Positions 1 through 6,616 are shown, counted from the stretch's first letter. The stretch: DNA of 8,179 bases from Methanoculleus sp. (GCA_028698765.1 JAQVVW010000048.1:1-8179), one strand, 5' to 3'. Made by a program: numbers and translations. The notes: a model not told the origin generated them from the sequence alone.

Positions 1-91
1 CGTCGTTGTACGTCTCCCGGGGGTAGTTTTTCAGTTTATCCAGCCTCCCCTTCACTTCCGGGGTCACCTTGATCGTTGCTTCCACACCCAT
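1..91 (-). CDS. Small antitoxin-like protein (ribbon-helix-helix/VapB-like), N-terminal fragment
   Basis: Only the first 30 codons are inside the window; the gene runs off the left edge. The visible protein starts MGVEATIKVTPEVKGRLDKL and continues with a KNYPRETYND segment. A short beta-strand (TIKV), a helix with the pattern PEVKGRLDKLK and the P-R-E-T/S-Y-x-D motif resemble the small archaeal VapB-like/DUF7557 proteins, which are ribbon-helix-helix DNA binders often paired with PIN-domain toxins. The family call comes from recall of that pattern. No partner can be seen because the downstream side is outside the window. The start is ambiguous: ATG at 91, in-frame GTG at 85 (a GGTG ribosome binding site lies 7 bases ahead of it and it best matches the usual family start), or ATG at 118. 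Confidence 0.65.
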   Translation of the reverse strand, partial: MGVEATIKVTPEVKGRLDKLKNYPRETYND

Positions 92-110
92 ACACCATAA
101 TACACCACAG
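81..110. repeat. Short direct repeats at the start of the antitoxin-like gene
   Basis: Plus-strand TACACCA occurs at 91-97 and again at 101-107, exactly 10 bases apart. A related ACACC lies at 84-88. The repeats cover the likely translation start of the minus-strand gene. Ribbon-helix-helix antitoxins often repress their own promoter through short repeats about one helical turn apart, so this could be an operator. On the minus strand, however, the repeats read GGTG and may simply be ribosome-binding-site-like sequence. Confidence 0.3.
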
Positions 111-305
111 GGGAACATCAACCTTTCCGGCCGGAGCAGAACCCGGCACCGGCTCTATAGCAGGGGATGCTCGTGACGAACGCCAGGGAGTTCAGCACGC
201 TCTGGAATGCCGCAGGAGCATGACCGCGAAGAGTGCCGTGATGCCGACTGCATAATCCACCAGGATCGTATGCGGCGCAGCGTGGAGATCCGGTCAGTGC
301 CCATA

Positions 306-332
306 CGGGCAACCGGGTATGATTGTTGCCCG
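306..332 (-). terminator. Hairpin and T-run downstream of the reductase gene, candidate terminator
   Basis: CGGGCAAC at 306-313 is perfectly complementary to GTTGCCCG at 325-332, giving an 8-bp stem with an 11-base loop, 26 bases past the stop codon of the reductase. Between stop and stem the minus strand has a run of five T (346-350). Archaeal termination depends mainly on U-rich tracts, so the T5 run may be the functional part and the hairpin a stabiliser. The T-run precedes the stem, unlike a bacterial intrinsic terminator. Otherwise, the 267 bases between the two minus-strand genes (92-358) hold no convincing gene. Confidence 0.35.
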
Positions 333-358
333 GCGGGATCCAGGGCAAAAAGTGAGGG

Positions 359-1192
359 TCAGAAGTATGTCCCGCCCTTCGCGAACGCTTCCCGCCGCTC
401 GCGTGCCATCTGCGATAGCCGCTCTTCCACCTCCGGGGTGCCGAGGACGTAGCCCTTCCAGAGGTCGGTGTAGGGTTCTTCGGGCACGACGATGATCCCT
501 TTATGCTCAGCGACCCGGTCGAGGATGAGCGACGCCGCTTTATCGGCGGGATACGCGTCGTCGGGGATCCGGAGTTCGCCGCGGGCCTGCCCGTCGATCC
601 CCTTGTTGAAGATCGGGGTGGCGATGTTCGCCGGGCAGATCGTCGAGAAATAGAGCCCCTTATCCGCAAACTCGTACTTCAGGCATTCGGTGAGGCCGGT
701 GACGCCGTACTTCGTCAGGGAGTAGAGTGCCTGGAACGGAGGCGGAACGATGCCCGCTATCGAACTGGTGTTCACGACGTGCCCGAACCCCTGTTTGAGC
801 ATGATCGGCACAGCGACATGGACGCCGTAGACGACGCTCCAGATGTTGGTATCGATGATCGCCTTCCAGTCGTCGAGGGTGGCCATCTCGAACGGGATGG
901 TTCCTCCAACGCCGGCGTTGTTGAAGAGGAGATCCAGCCTGCCCGCCTCTGCCGCCGTATCCTCGATGCCCTTCTGCACCTGCTCCTGCTTCGTCACGTC
1001 CATGACGAGCGGGCGTACCCGGTCGCCGTAGGCGGAGAGCCGGCCGGCGGCCGCGGCGACCTTCTCCCGGCTGCGTCCCGCCATGTAGACGGTTGCTCCC
1101 CTCTTTAAGAGTTCCTCGCTGATCGCATACCCGATCCCGGAGTTCGCACCGGTGACGAGGCAGATCTTGCCCGTATAATAATCAGAATCCAT
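359..1192 (-). CDS. Short-chain dehydrogenase/reductase (classical SDR)
   Basis: This is a cytoplasmic NAD(P)-dependent oxidoreductase of 277 residues, the usual size of a classical SDR with a slightly long C-terminus. The Rossmann cofactor motif TGANSGIG is at residues 14-21, followed by the AGRSREK strand-turn at 38-44 whose basic residues suggest NADP(H). NNAG is at 91-94. The catalytic tetrad is intact: Asn116, Ser144, Tyr157 and Lys161 (YSLTK), with the usual 13-residue Ser-Tyr spacing. CPANIATPI replaces the common PG motif. The start was set at ATG 1192 because AGGTGAGG sits just ahead; a GTG nine bases upstream lies inside that site. It is the second gene of an operon, 15 bases after the decarboxylase-like gene, so it may reduce or oxidise that enzyme's carbonyl product. 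The family is certain; the substrate is unknown. Confidence 0.95.
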   Translation of the reverse strand: MDSDYYTGKICLVTGANSGIGYAISEELLKRGATVYMAGRSREKVAAAAGRLSAYGDRVRPLVMDVTKQEQVQKGIEDTAAEAGRLDLLFNNAGVGGTIPFEMATLDDWKAIIDTNIWSVVYGVHVAVPIMLKQGFGHVVNTSSIAGIVPPPFQALYSLTKYGVTGLTECLKYEFADKGLYFSTICPANIATPIFNKGIDGQARGELRIPDDAYPADKAASLILDRVAEHKGIIVVPEEPYTDLWKGYVLGTPEVEERLSQMARERREAFAKGGTYF

Positions 1193-1195
1193 AAT

Positions 1196-1203
1196 CCTCA
1201 CCT
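1196..1203 (-). promoter_or_regulatory. Ribosome binding site that sets the reductase start
   Basis: The minus strand reads AGGTGAGG, matching the archaeal anti-Shine-Dalgarno end of 16S rRNA. The GGTGA core ends 5 bases before the ATG at 1192. It contains the competing GTG codon at 1201, which argues against that codon as the start. Confidence 0.75.
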
Positions 1204-1207
1204 GCCC

Positions 1208-2002
1208 TTACTCGATCACCCTTGCGCCCATCGCGCGAAGGATGGCTCTCCCCTCGACCATTACCGCCTGCGTCACCCGTTTCATGGGCAGGGACGCGAG
1301 GCTGTTGACGATGTAGTACTGGGCCGGACTCTGCATCGGGGTCAGTTTGGTCCACTTCAGGCTGCCCTTTCCGACCTCTGCCGTCTCCACCTCCATGCCC
1401 TGGGGGTAGAGGACGAACTGGGAGAGTTCCGCTCCCGGAGCCCCGACCTTCGGGATGTACCGCCACCCGAGGGTGTTCATGGTGAGGAACTGCGCCTTCA
1501 GGGCATCGAGATCCCGCCCGGTTATCGATCCTCTGGCCTCGAAGTTCATGTTGAGGAAGGTGTTCCCCTCGTAGCTGACGGTCGTGGCGAAGTTGGGCCG
1601 GACGATATGCAGGTCCTCGATATCCGCATATATCTTCGGGATGCCGGTCTGTTCCCGTCCCCCGAGGATGGGTGCGGTCTTGTTCTCCCAGACCACCAGC
1701 GTGTAGGCGCCGTCGAGTTCGTCCTTCTTCCCGTGGAACCGGACCGGCGCCGCCACGTTGATCAGGTTGTACTGGCCGCCGTGCATCCAGTTGATCTCGG
1801 TGAATTTGTTGAACGCGACCTGCACCTCGGGGGCCAGGAGTTCGAATCCCTCGGGGATGTATCTCTCAAGAAGGTCTCTCTCGGTCTCGAAACTGATGAC
1901 GAGACCGGTTGCCCTCTGTGTGACCAGTGTCTCCGGGTCGAACTTTCCCCCTCCAAAGTGAACCGGCATCAAGTAGGTAAAATCGTCCTGTGGTCGGAAC
2001 AT
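1208..2002 (-). CDS. Acetoacetate decarboxylase superfamily protein
   Basis: This is a 264-residue cytoplasmic protein of the acetoacetate decarboxylase (ADC) superfamily, close to the usual length. The signature [10 protein letters not shown] at 114-123 ends in Lys123, which aligns with the Schiff-base lysine (Lys115) of the Clostridium acetobutylicum enzyme. The neighbouring Lys116 of that enzyme is Ile here. By-eye alignment through the [12 protein letters not shown] segment places Asn65 and Leu80 opposite the clostridial Glu61 and Glu76. It therefore belongs to a divergent branch that should form Schiff bases with keto acids but need not decarboxylate acetoacetate; some superfamily members are aldolase-dehydratases. 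The start was set at ATG 2002 because GGAG lies 6 bases ahead; a TTG four codons upstream is less likely. It is the first gene of an operon with the SDR. The family call is firm; the reaction is open. Confidence 0.92.
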   Translation of the reverse strand: MFRPQDDFTYLMPVHFGGGKFDPETLVTQRATGLVISFETERDLLERYIPEGFELLAPEVQVAFNKFTEINWMHGGQYNLINVAAPVRFHGKKDELDGAYTLVVWENKTAPILGGREQTGIPKIYADIEDLHIVRPNFATTVSYEGNTFLNMNFEARGSITGRDLDALKAQFLTMNTLGWRYIPKVGAPGAELSQFVLYPQGMEVETAEVGKGSLKWTKLTPMQSPAQYYIVNSLASLPMKRVTQAVMVEGRAILRAMGARVIE

Positions 2003-2008
2003 ACTGTT

Positions 2009-2012
2009 CTCC
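2009..2012 (-). promoter_or_regulatory. Ribosome binding site that sets the decarboxylase-like start
   Basis: GGAG lies 6 bases upstream of the ATG at 2002 on the minus strand. It overlaps codons 1-2 of the longer reading from TTG at 2014, which makes the ATG the better start. Confidence 0.7.
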
Positions 2013-2036
2013 AATCTGCTTCATATCATCCCATAA

Positions 2037-2050
2037 GAGATATACCTTTT
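2037..2050 (-). promoter_or_regulatory. Candidate TATA/BRE promoter of the decarboxylase-reductase operon
   Basis: The minus strand reads AAAAGGTATATCTC: a purine/A-rich BRE-like part followed by a TATA-like GTATATC. An archaeal start site about 25-27 bases downstream would fall near 2015. That gives a leader of about a dozen bases that still carries the GGAG ribosome binding site. Positions 2003-2312 otherwise form a gene-free divergent promoter region. Confidence 0.5.
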
Positions 2051-2076
2051 GAATACTACCTTCACTACACCAGATT

Positions 2077-2096
2077 TCAAATTTACAATCAAATTT
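2077..2096. repeat. Direct repeat TCAAATTT in the divergent promoter region
   Basis: TCAAATTT occurs at 2077-2084 and 2089-2096, 12 bases apart and so roughly on one face of the helix. It lies about 30-55 bases upstream of the TATA-like box of the minus-strand operon, where an archaeal activator could bind. It is in a strongly AT-rich patch within GC-rich DNA, so chance repetition is possible. Confidence 0.35.
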
Positions 2097-2212
2097 CCCA
2101 ATCCCGGGCAATTCCCGCGATTCACGACAACGTTGCCGGGTCAGCCACGTAATACGGCAAAGAGATCGAGAACGAACCCCGCTCATGGTATGAAAGAGCC
2201 AGCCGGCGTCGG

Positions 2213-2230
2213 AATACAAACGTATAAATA
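2213..2230 (+). promoter_or_regulatory. Candidate TATA/BRE promoter of the membrane-protein pair
   Basis: TATAAATA at 2223-2230, preceded by the A-rich AATACAAACG, is the best TATA-box match on the plus strand in this window. A start site near 2250-2255 would leave a leader of about 60 bases before the ATG at 2313. That leader contains GGGGAG 8 or so bases ahead of the start codon. Confidence 0.55.
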
Positions 2231-2312
2231 AATCCTGAATTTAGATCATGGTATTCACTCAATCGAGGATACATATCCATCGGTCTCCAGATAGAACCGG
2301 GGAGATGCAATT

Positions 2313-2945
2313 ATGGGATCAGTCAGCCAGCCGGGAGAGAAGAGCGATCCAGTCGCGAGAGCGGAGTCCGATCTCTCCCTCGAGGTCGTCATCCTGCTCG
2401 TCTTCGGGGTGTTCATGCTCCTCTTCGGCCTGCTTCTTTTCAGGATTCACACGGGCGAACTCCCCTATGCCCCGGACAGCACCTACGGGCTCTTTCTCGT
2501 GATCGTATCGTTTCAGATCATCACGATGGGGAAGACCCCGTTCGGCGATCTCCGGCGTTCGTGGGCGGTCATCCTTCTCGGGGTCTGCACGGCGGTCTTC
2601 GGGATGGCCGCCTGCTTCATCCCCGGGCTGCTGGCCGGGCCGGTCCGCATCCTCGTCGGAGTACTCCTCTCTGCCGGGGGGGCCGCACTCCTCGCGCAGT
2701 TGTTCTTCTCCGAAGATAAGGCCCGGCTGTGGCTGAAAGTCCCGGGGGTCCTCCGGCACCTGACGATCGCCTGCATCATCGTGTACGTGCTCTCGATCGT
2801 TCTTGGCCTGGTCACGCTCCTTCCCGGCATCACGACCGACTATGTGACCGCGGTCTTCCTGATCATCTACGGCATCGGCTTCTTCTACCTCGCCTGGAGC
2901 ATCCAGAAGGTCAGACGGCTGTATCCGCCGGAGGGATCGGCATGA
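2313..2945 (+). CDS. Six-helix membrane protein, first of a paralogous pair
   Basis: This 210-residue integral membrane protein has no recognised function. A polar N-terminus of about 22 residues is followed by hydrophobic segments at roughly 23-44, 58-73, 84-107, 109-130, 147-173 and 176-197, and a short basic tail with KVRRL. The loop after helix 2 carries a G-K-T-P-F-G motif and helix 3 ends in FIPGLL. The same landmarks recur in the next gene. It has no charged pore residues, enzyme motif or cysteine cluster that would suggest a transporter or redox role. GGAG about 8 bases upstream supports ATG 2313; an ATG nine bases earlier is in another frame. The stop codon overlaps the next start (ATGA, 2942-2945), so the two genes are translationally coupled. 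A loose resemblance to DUF308/HdeD-type proteins cannot be confirmed by eye. Confidence 0.85.
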   Translation: MGSVSQPGEKSDPVARAESDLSLEVVILLVFGVFMLLFGLLLFRIHTGELPYAPDSTYGLFLVIVSFQIITMGKTPFGDLRRSWAVILLGVCTAVFGMAACFIPGLLAGPVRILVGVLLSAGGAALLAQLFFSEDKARLWLKVPGVLRHLTIACIIVYVLSIVLGLVTLLPGITTDYVTAVFLIIYGIGFFYLAWSIQKVRRLYPPEGSA

Positions 2946-3541
2946 CCGACTCCCGGACAACCGGCGGCACCTGCCTGTTCCGAGAGGCATCCCTCCCCCT
3001 CTCGATTGCCCTGGTCATCCCGGTCGGCGCCCTCCTGGTCCTCCTCGGGCTGCTCCTCTTCCCGGTGAACCTGGGGTTGATCCCGTTCTCCCCGGACGGC
3101 CAGCTCGGCCTGCTGCTCGTCATCATGGCCATCCAGATGCTGGCCCTGGGCGAGACCCCGATGGGCCAGTACAAACGCTCACGGCTCCTGATCGTCATCG
3201 GGATCGCCTTCGCCGCCATGGGGATCTTCTCCTGCATCGTTCCGGGCATCCTGACCGACGTGATCCGGCAGCTCCTTGCGATCCTGAACATCGCCGGAGG
3301 AGCGATACTCCTCACGAAGCGGTTCCTCCCGATGCTGCAGGGTGCCGCCGAACCGGCTCCTCTCCCACCCATCCTCAAACGGCTCCTGGTCACCCTGACG
3401 GTCTTAAACGTCGTGGCGATCGCGTTCGGTATCAGCATGCTGCTGCCGGGCCTCGTTCCAGGCATGGTCATCGCGGGAATCGTCGTGATCAACGGCCTGC
3501 TCCTCTTCGCCCTGGTATCGATTCTCTTAAAGATCGGTTAA
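2942..3541 (+). CDS. Six-helix membrane protein, second of a paralogous pair
   Basis: This is a 199-residue integral membrane protein of unknown function. The reading frame is open further upstream, but the start is placed at ATG 2942. That ATG overlaps the preceding stop by four bases, and the homology with the upstream protein begins just after it. Hydrophobic segments lie at roughly 17-40, 54-69, 79-102, 104-122, 143-166 and 170-196. It aligns without gaps to the upstream protein over about 110 residues, with about 40 identities counted by eye, including GLLLF, the P-x-x-PD turn, GLxLVI, G-x-TP-x-G, the RS pair, IVPGIL-like and AGGA. It lacks the long polar N-terminus and the basic C-terminal tail of its partner. 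The arrangement suggests local duplication and a heteromeric complex; the partner assignment is inference. Confidence 0.85.
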   Translation: MTDSRTTGGTCLFREASLPLSIALVIPVGALLVLLGLLLFPVNLGLIPFSPDGQLGLLLVIMAIQMLALGETPMGQYKRSRLLIVIGIAFAAMGIFSCIVPGILTDVIRQLLAILNIAGGAILLTKRFLPMLQGAAEPAPLPPILKRLLVTLTVLNVVAIAFGISMLLPGLVPGMVIAGIVVINGLLLFALVSILLKIG

Positions 3542-3790
3542 TCCGGGGTCAAGACACCCTTTTCCCCAAACGTCCTCTCAAGACTTCCTGGTTCCTGCGA
3601 TTGCCGTGAGCGGTGGAGAGAAAAGAAGCAGAAGGTATATCCCCGGATGCGGAAATCGAACTACCAGGGCAGATCGATGAAGGCTTAATGCGCCGCAAAC
3701 CGGGAAGGATCCCGGAAGAACCAGTATCCGGGCGATATTGAGAATAATCTGAATGCCCTTGCCTGAAACGTTCAGAGAGTTGGCAATACC
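3542..3790 (+). other. Intergenic leader region of the DUF362 gene
   Basis: These 249 bases carry no convincing gene. TTTTCCCC just after the membrane pair (3561-3568) is at best a weak terminator. Two weak TATA-like elements are visible: GGTATATCC at 3634-3642, resembling the element ahead of the decarboxylase operon, and CGATATTG at 3733-3740, which would place a start site near 3763. A perfect 6-bp hairpin with a four-base loop, CCGGGA-AGGA-TCCCGG, spans 3700-3715. Two tiny ORFs starting with ATG (13 and 17 codons) overlap this area and are not credible as genes. Confidence 0.4.
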
Positions 3791-6184
3791 ATGACTGCAC
3801 CTGAACAGTATGTAAAAGGAGCCCCGGTCGATTCGGATATCGGGAGGGGACCCACCGACGCGGAGGGATCTCCCGTCTGCGGCGCCAGGATGGACACCTC
3901 GCGGGCCTATGCCGGCATTCCCGGACTGCTCCGGAAGGTCATCGACGAAAACGACACCGCTGCCTGGGCAGCGATTACGGAGAAGATCGACTATATCTAC
4001 ACGCATATCGGGTACGCCCTGGACAGCCTCGACCGGGAGACCGGCTTTATCGCCGGGGTAGAGTCAGGGGTGCGATCCGGCAAGAAACTCGTCTTCAAGC
4101 CCAACCTGGTCGGACCGCAGGTCATCGATCCCGCTACGCACGGTGAGGGGCTCGGCGCCCCCATCTGTACCGACTGGTCGGTGATAGCCGCCCTGATGCG
4201 GTGGTTCCACGACAACCTCGATATCGACTACCACCGGATGGCGCTCGGTGAAGCCTCCACGTCTTCCCTCCTCCTGGAGAGCGCGTTCAGCCGGCAGGCC
4301 GGCAGACCCATCACCTCCGAGGCGATCTTCGAGGGGCGAAGCGGGGACTTTTACGGCGGCTGGGGCTTCTACTTCGTTCGCCGCTACCTCGCACAGCGCC
4401 ACCCTCCCTCCCACACCGACGACCCCATGAGGGGATACGAGGAGAGCGTGGCCGGCAGGTACCTCCCGCCGGGCAGGGCGGGAGACCGGCTGATGGTCTA
4501 CGACCTGAACAAACTGGGCGACGACCCGTCACGGGGGAGGACGGTGCCCGTTCCCGGAGGGGCGAACTTCCCGGAGATCACCCTGCACAAGGTGATCGTG
4601 GGCGGCGGCGCAGGCGACGCCGGGGACTATCCCGGCTGCGTCCTGGTCAACGTCCCGAAACTGAAGATCCACGCCCAGGACCTCATCACCAACGCGGTAA
4701 AGAACCTGGGCATCGGCCTTTACCCGACGCAGTGCCCCTCGGGCGCATGCCCCGGGCAGATCTCGTGGAGGTATGCGCTGCCCTCCTCTGCAACGCCGAG
4801 TTTCAAGGCGAAACTGCCGCATATGCCCTGGGTCGTCGAGATGGATGCCGCCGCCAACCTGCCGGTGAAGGATGAGAACGGAGCATACGCCGCGACGAAG
4901 ACCGCGGGGATGCCGGGGACCCAGGCCGACGTCATCAGGGCCGTGCAGAACCAGCAGGTCTTCATGCTACACGTCTCCGATGCGATCGACACGATCAACC
5001 TCAACCATAACGCCGAAGGAATTGCCGTCAGGATTCCCGAAGGCTACATCTGGGCGTCTCTCGACTGCGTTGCGCTGGATCATCTCTGCTCGCGGTACTG
5101 CTTCAAGACCGTTCCCATGGCCGAAGGACTGAGGCTCAAAGAAGAGAACGGCTGGACCACGGAGTTCGTCCATCACGTCCCGGTGGCGAAGATCGAGGGG
5201 CGAAACATCGTGACCGTAGAAGGGCTCGACTCACCCCTTTTCCGGTACAACCTCTACCGGTACGCCGAAGAGCGGGGGGTGGGTCGGCAGCAGTACTACG
5301 TCACCGGGTGGGACGGCACCACCGGGACGCCGCTCGCGTCTCTCGCCGGCCATCCGGGGAGGATTGAGGGCGCGGCGTTCGTCGAACTCATGACGGCGAC
5401 GATGTACTACAATCCCTCCTGCATGCTGTGGGATATGCAGAAGACGCTCCTGAGTTACGCAGAGGCGCACGATCGCCTGACCGGCTCCTCGCTCGTCGAG
5501 CAGTTCATGGAGGGGTTCGACGAGAACCGCGACGGGATCATCGATTACGACGAGAACGGGCGGAAAGGGTTCTGGACACCGGGGTTCAGCATCCTGTCGC
5601 ATGCGCTGGACCTCCAGATGGCCGGGGATTACGGTATGCTCGAAGGGGATTTCTACCGGACGGCAAACTACTCCCTGAAGCATACCGATCCGCGATGGAA
5701 CCCCCGGGGGCACGACTTCGCCCGCGAGTATATGCTGGTCTGGATCGCGACGCATGCTTACGAGATGTCGAAGGCCGGGACGGTGAGCGATGACCCGTTT
5801 GTGCCGGGGATGCAGTGGGGCAGGGGGATGTGGCCGGGCTGGCAACTCGCGACCCGGCACCTCTTATCCGGTTATGTATACGGCGGAGTCTCCCCGGACC
5901 GGGTCAGCCCCGGTTCTCTCTACGGGACGGCGTTCAGGTACGCCGATAAGACCCTGAACGACGGCGGATACACCGGGAGCGTCGATCAGGCGGTATCCGA
6001 TCCCCGTGCCGTCGAGGCATACCACAAGGCCGTCTCGAACGGGGCGAAGCCCCTGGACTTCACCCTCTACGTCCCTGCGGGGTTCGGGAGTCTCGCGGGT
6101 GTGAAGATACCCAATGTTGTAGAGACAGACGATCCTGAGAGGATATTCACGGCCCATTTCGCCGGCGGGCGGGAAATCTGGTAA
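3791..6184 (+). CDS. Large DUF362-family protein with an EF-hand calcium loop
   Basis: This 797-residue protein has no signal peptide or membrane helix and is probably cytoplasmic. Residues about 100-450 match the DUF362 (COG2006) family: the FKPNLVGP strand at 102-109, VNVPKLKIHAQ near 286-296 followed by NAVKNLGIG at 301-309, and ASLDCVALDHLCSRYC near 422-437. The role of DUF362 is not established; many members are fused to ferredoxin domains, but no four-cysteine ferredoxin motif is present here. The family is usually 300-450 residues, so the last ~350 residues are an extra, unrecognised region rich in aromatic residues. Within it, residues 577-588 form a canonical EF-hand loop. The start ATG 3791 has only a weak GAGAG ahead; ATG 3890 (residue 34) is an alternative with no better site. 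The gene appears to be transcribed alone, converging on the next gene. The family is confident; the function is unknown. Confidence 0.9.
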   Translation: MTAPEQYVKGAPVDSDIGRGPTDAEGSPVCGARMDTSRAYAGIPGLLRKVIDENDTAAWAAITEKIDYIYTHIGYALDSLDRETGFIAGVESGVRSGKKLVFKPNLVGPQVIDPATHGEGLGAPICTDWSVIAALMRWFHDNLDIDYHRMALGEASTSSLLLESAFSRQAGRPITSEAIFEGRSGDFYGGWGFYFVRRYLAQRHPPSHTDDPMRGYEESVAGRYLPPGRAGDRLMVYDLNKLGDDPSRGRTVPVPGGANFPEITLHKVIVGGGAGDAGDYPGCVLVNVPKLKIHAQDLITNAVKNLGIGLYPTQCPSGACPGQISWRYALPSSATPSFKAKLPHMPWVVEMDAAANLPVKDENGAYAATKTAGMPGTQADVIRAVQNQQVFMLHVSDAIDTINLNHNAEGIAVRIPEGYIWASLDCVALDHLCSRYCFKTVPMAEGLRLKEENGWTTEFVHHVPVAKIEGRNIVTVEGLDSPLFRYNLYRYAEERGVGRQQYYVTGWDGTTGTPLASLAGHPGRIEGAAFVELMTATMYYNPSCMLWDMQKTLLSYAEAHDRLTGSSLVEQFMEGFDENRDGIIDYDENGRKGFWTPGFSILSHALDLQMAGDYGMLEGDFYRTANYSLKHTDPRWNPRGHDFAREYMLVWIATHAYEMSKAGTVSDDPFVPGMQWGRGMWPGWQLATRHLLSGYVYGGVSPDRVSPGSLYGTAFRYADKTLNDGGYTGSVDQAVSDPRAVEAYHKAVSNGAKPLDFTLYVPAGFGSLAGVKIPNVVETDDPERIFTAHFAGGREIW
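5519..5554 (+). other. EF-hand calcium-binding loop in the DUF362 protein
   Basis: The encoded 12-residue loop DENRDGIIDYDE (residues 577-588) fits every position of the EF-hand or dockerin-type consensus: Asp1, Asn3, Asp5, Gly6, Ile8, Asp9 and Glu12. Only one copy is evident. The flanking sequence (EQFMEGF before, NGRKGFW after) could supply the entering helix, while the exiting helix is not obvious. Confidence 0.75.
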
Positions 6185-6274
6185 GAAGGGTGCGGACAGT
6201 CTCCGCCCGGCCCCGGCAAACTCCCGGAGGCCCTGCACAGCCCGCAGGCGTGGATCCCGTCCCGTAACTTCCGG

Positions 6275-6568
6275 TCACCCCTCCCCTCTCTTCGCCTTCA
6301 TCTCCTTCGCCCGGCCGATGAGATACTCCAGTTCCACGAGTTCCCCGGCGCTCCCGCAGGCGCCCCTGCTGCACGCCTCGTCGTGCAGCCTCCAGCACTC
6401 CTGCTCGATACGGTTGAGGTCCTCCATGGTATGAAGGTGGTAACGGGCGAGGATGTCCCCGTGTTCGCGGACGAACGCGGCGATCTCCGCGAGAAGGGCC
6501 ATCCGGTCCCCCTTCGGCGCCGGCGACCCTGTGCCGCACCGGTCCGCCCTGGAAGTTGTGCGGTCCAT
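6275..6568 (-). CDS. Small helical protein of unknown function
   Basis: This is a 97-residue soluble protein not recognised as any family. After a polar N-terminus, residues 23-46 (MALLAEIAAFVREHGDILAR and following) and 48-66 look like amphipathic helices, and 75-93 is a further helix ending in a basic KAKRGEG tail. Cysteines at 58, 66 and 71 plus His44, His46 and His62 could bind metal, but no known motif fits. The start at ATG 6568 has GAGG 7 bases ahead. ATG 6502 (residue 23) follows GGGGGACC and would remove the low-complexity start, so the true protein may be 75 residues. It lies downstream of the triple-module gene but behind a T10 tract, so it is probably transcribed separately. It converges with the DUF362 gene 90 bases away. 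Overlapping frames are arginine-rich and less protein-like. Confidence 0.7.
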   Translation of the reverse strand: MDRTTSRADRCGTGSPAPKGDRMALLAEIAAFVREHGDILARYHLHTMEDLNRIEQECWRLHDEACSRGACGSAGELVELEYLIGRAKEMKAKRGEG

Positions 6569-6616
6569 GATACGTCCTCGCCGCCGGAAGAGTTATCCTT
6601 TCCGGAACAGGCGAGC

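Noticed and set aside
503..1108. A 201-codon plus-strand frame opposite the reductase
   Set aside because: It lies wholly within the SDR gene, whose catalytic motifs are intact, and its composition is typical of an antisense shadow.
2729..2941. Upstream extension of the second membrane protein to an ATG at 2729
   Set aside because: The extra 71 codons lie inside the first membrane gene, are Arg/Pro/His-rich and lack similarity to the paralogue. The ATGA overlap gives a natural start at 2942.
2319..2990. A 223-codon minus-strand frame opposite the first membrane protein
   Set aside because: It is very rich in charged residues and Pro with no fold signature, the expected complement of GC-rich codons for hydrophobic residues.
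6192..6206. Five-bp hairpin GCGGA/TCCGC just after the DUF362 gene
   Set aside because: It is short and not followed by a T-run, so it cannot be supported as a terminator.
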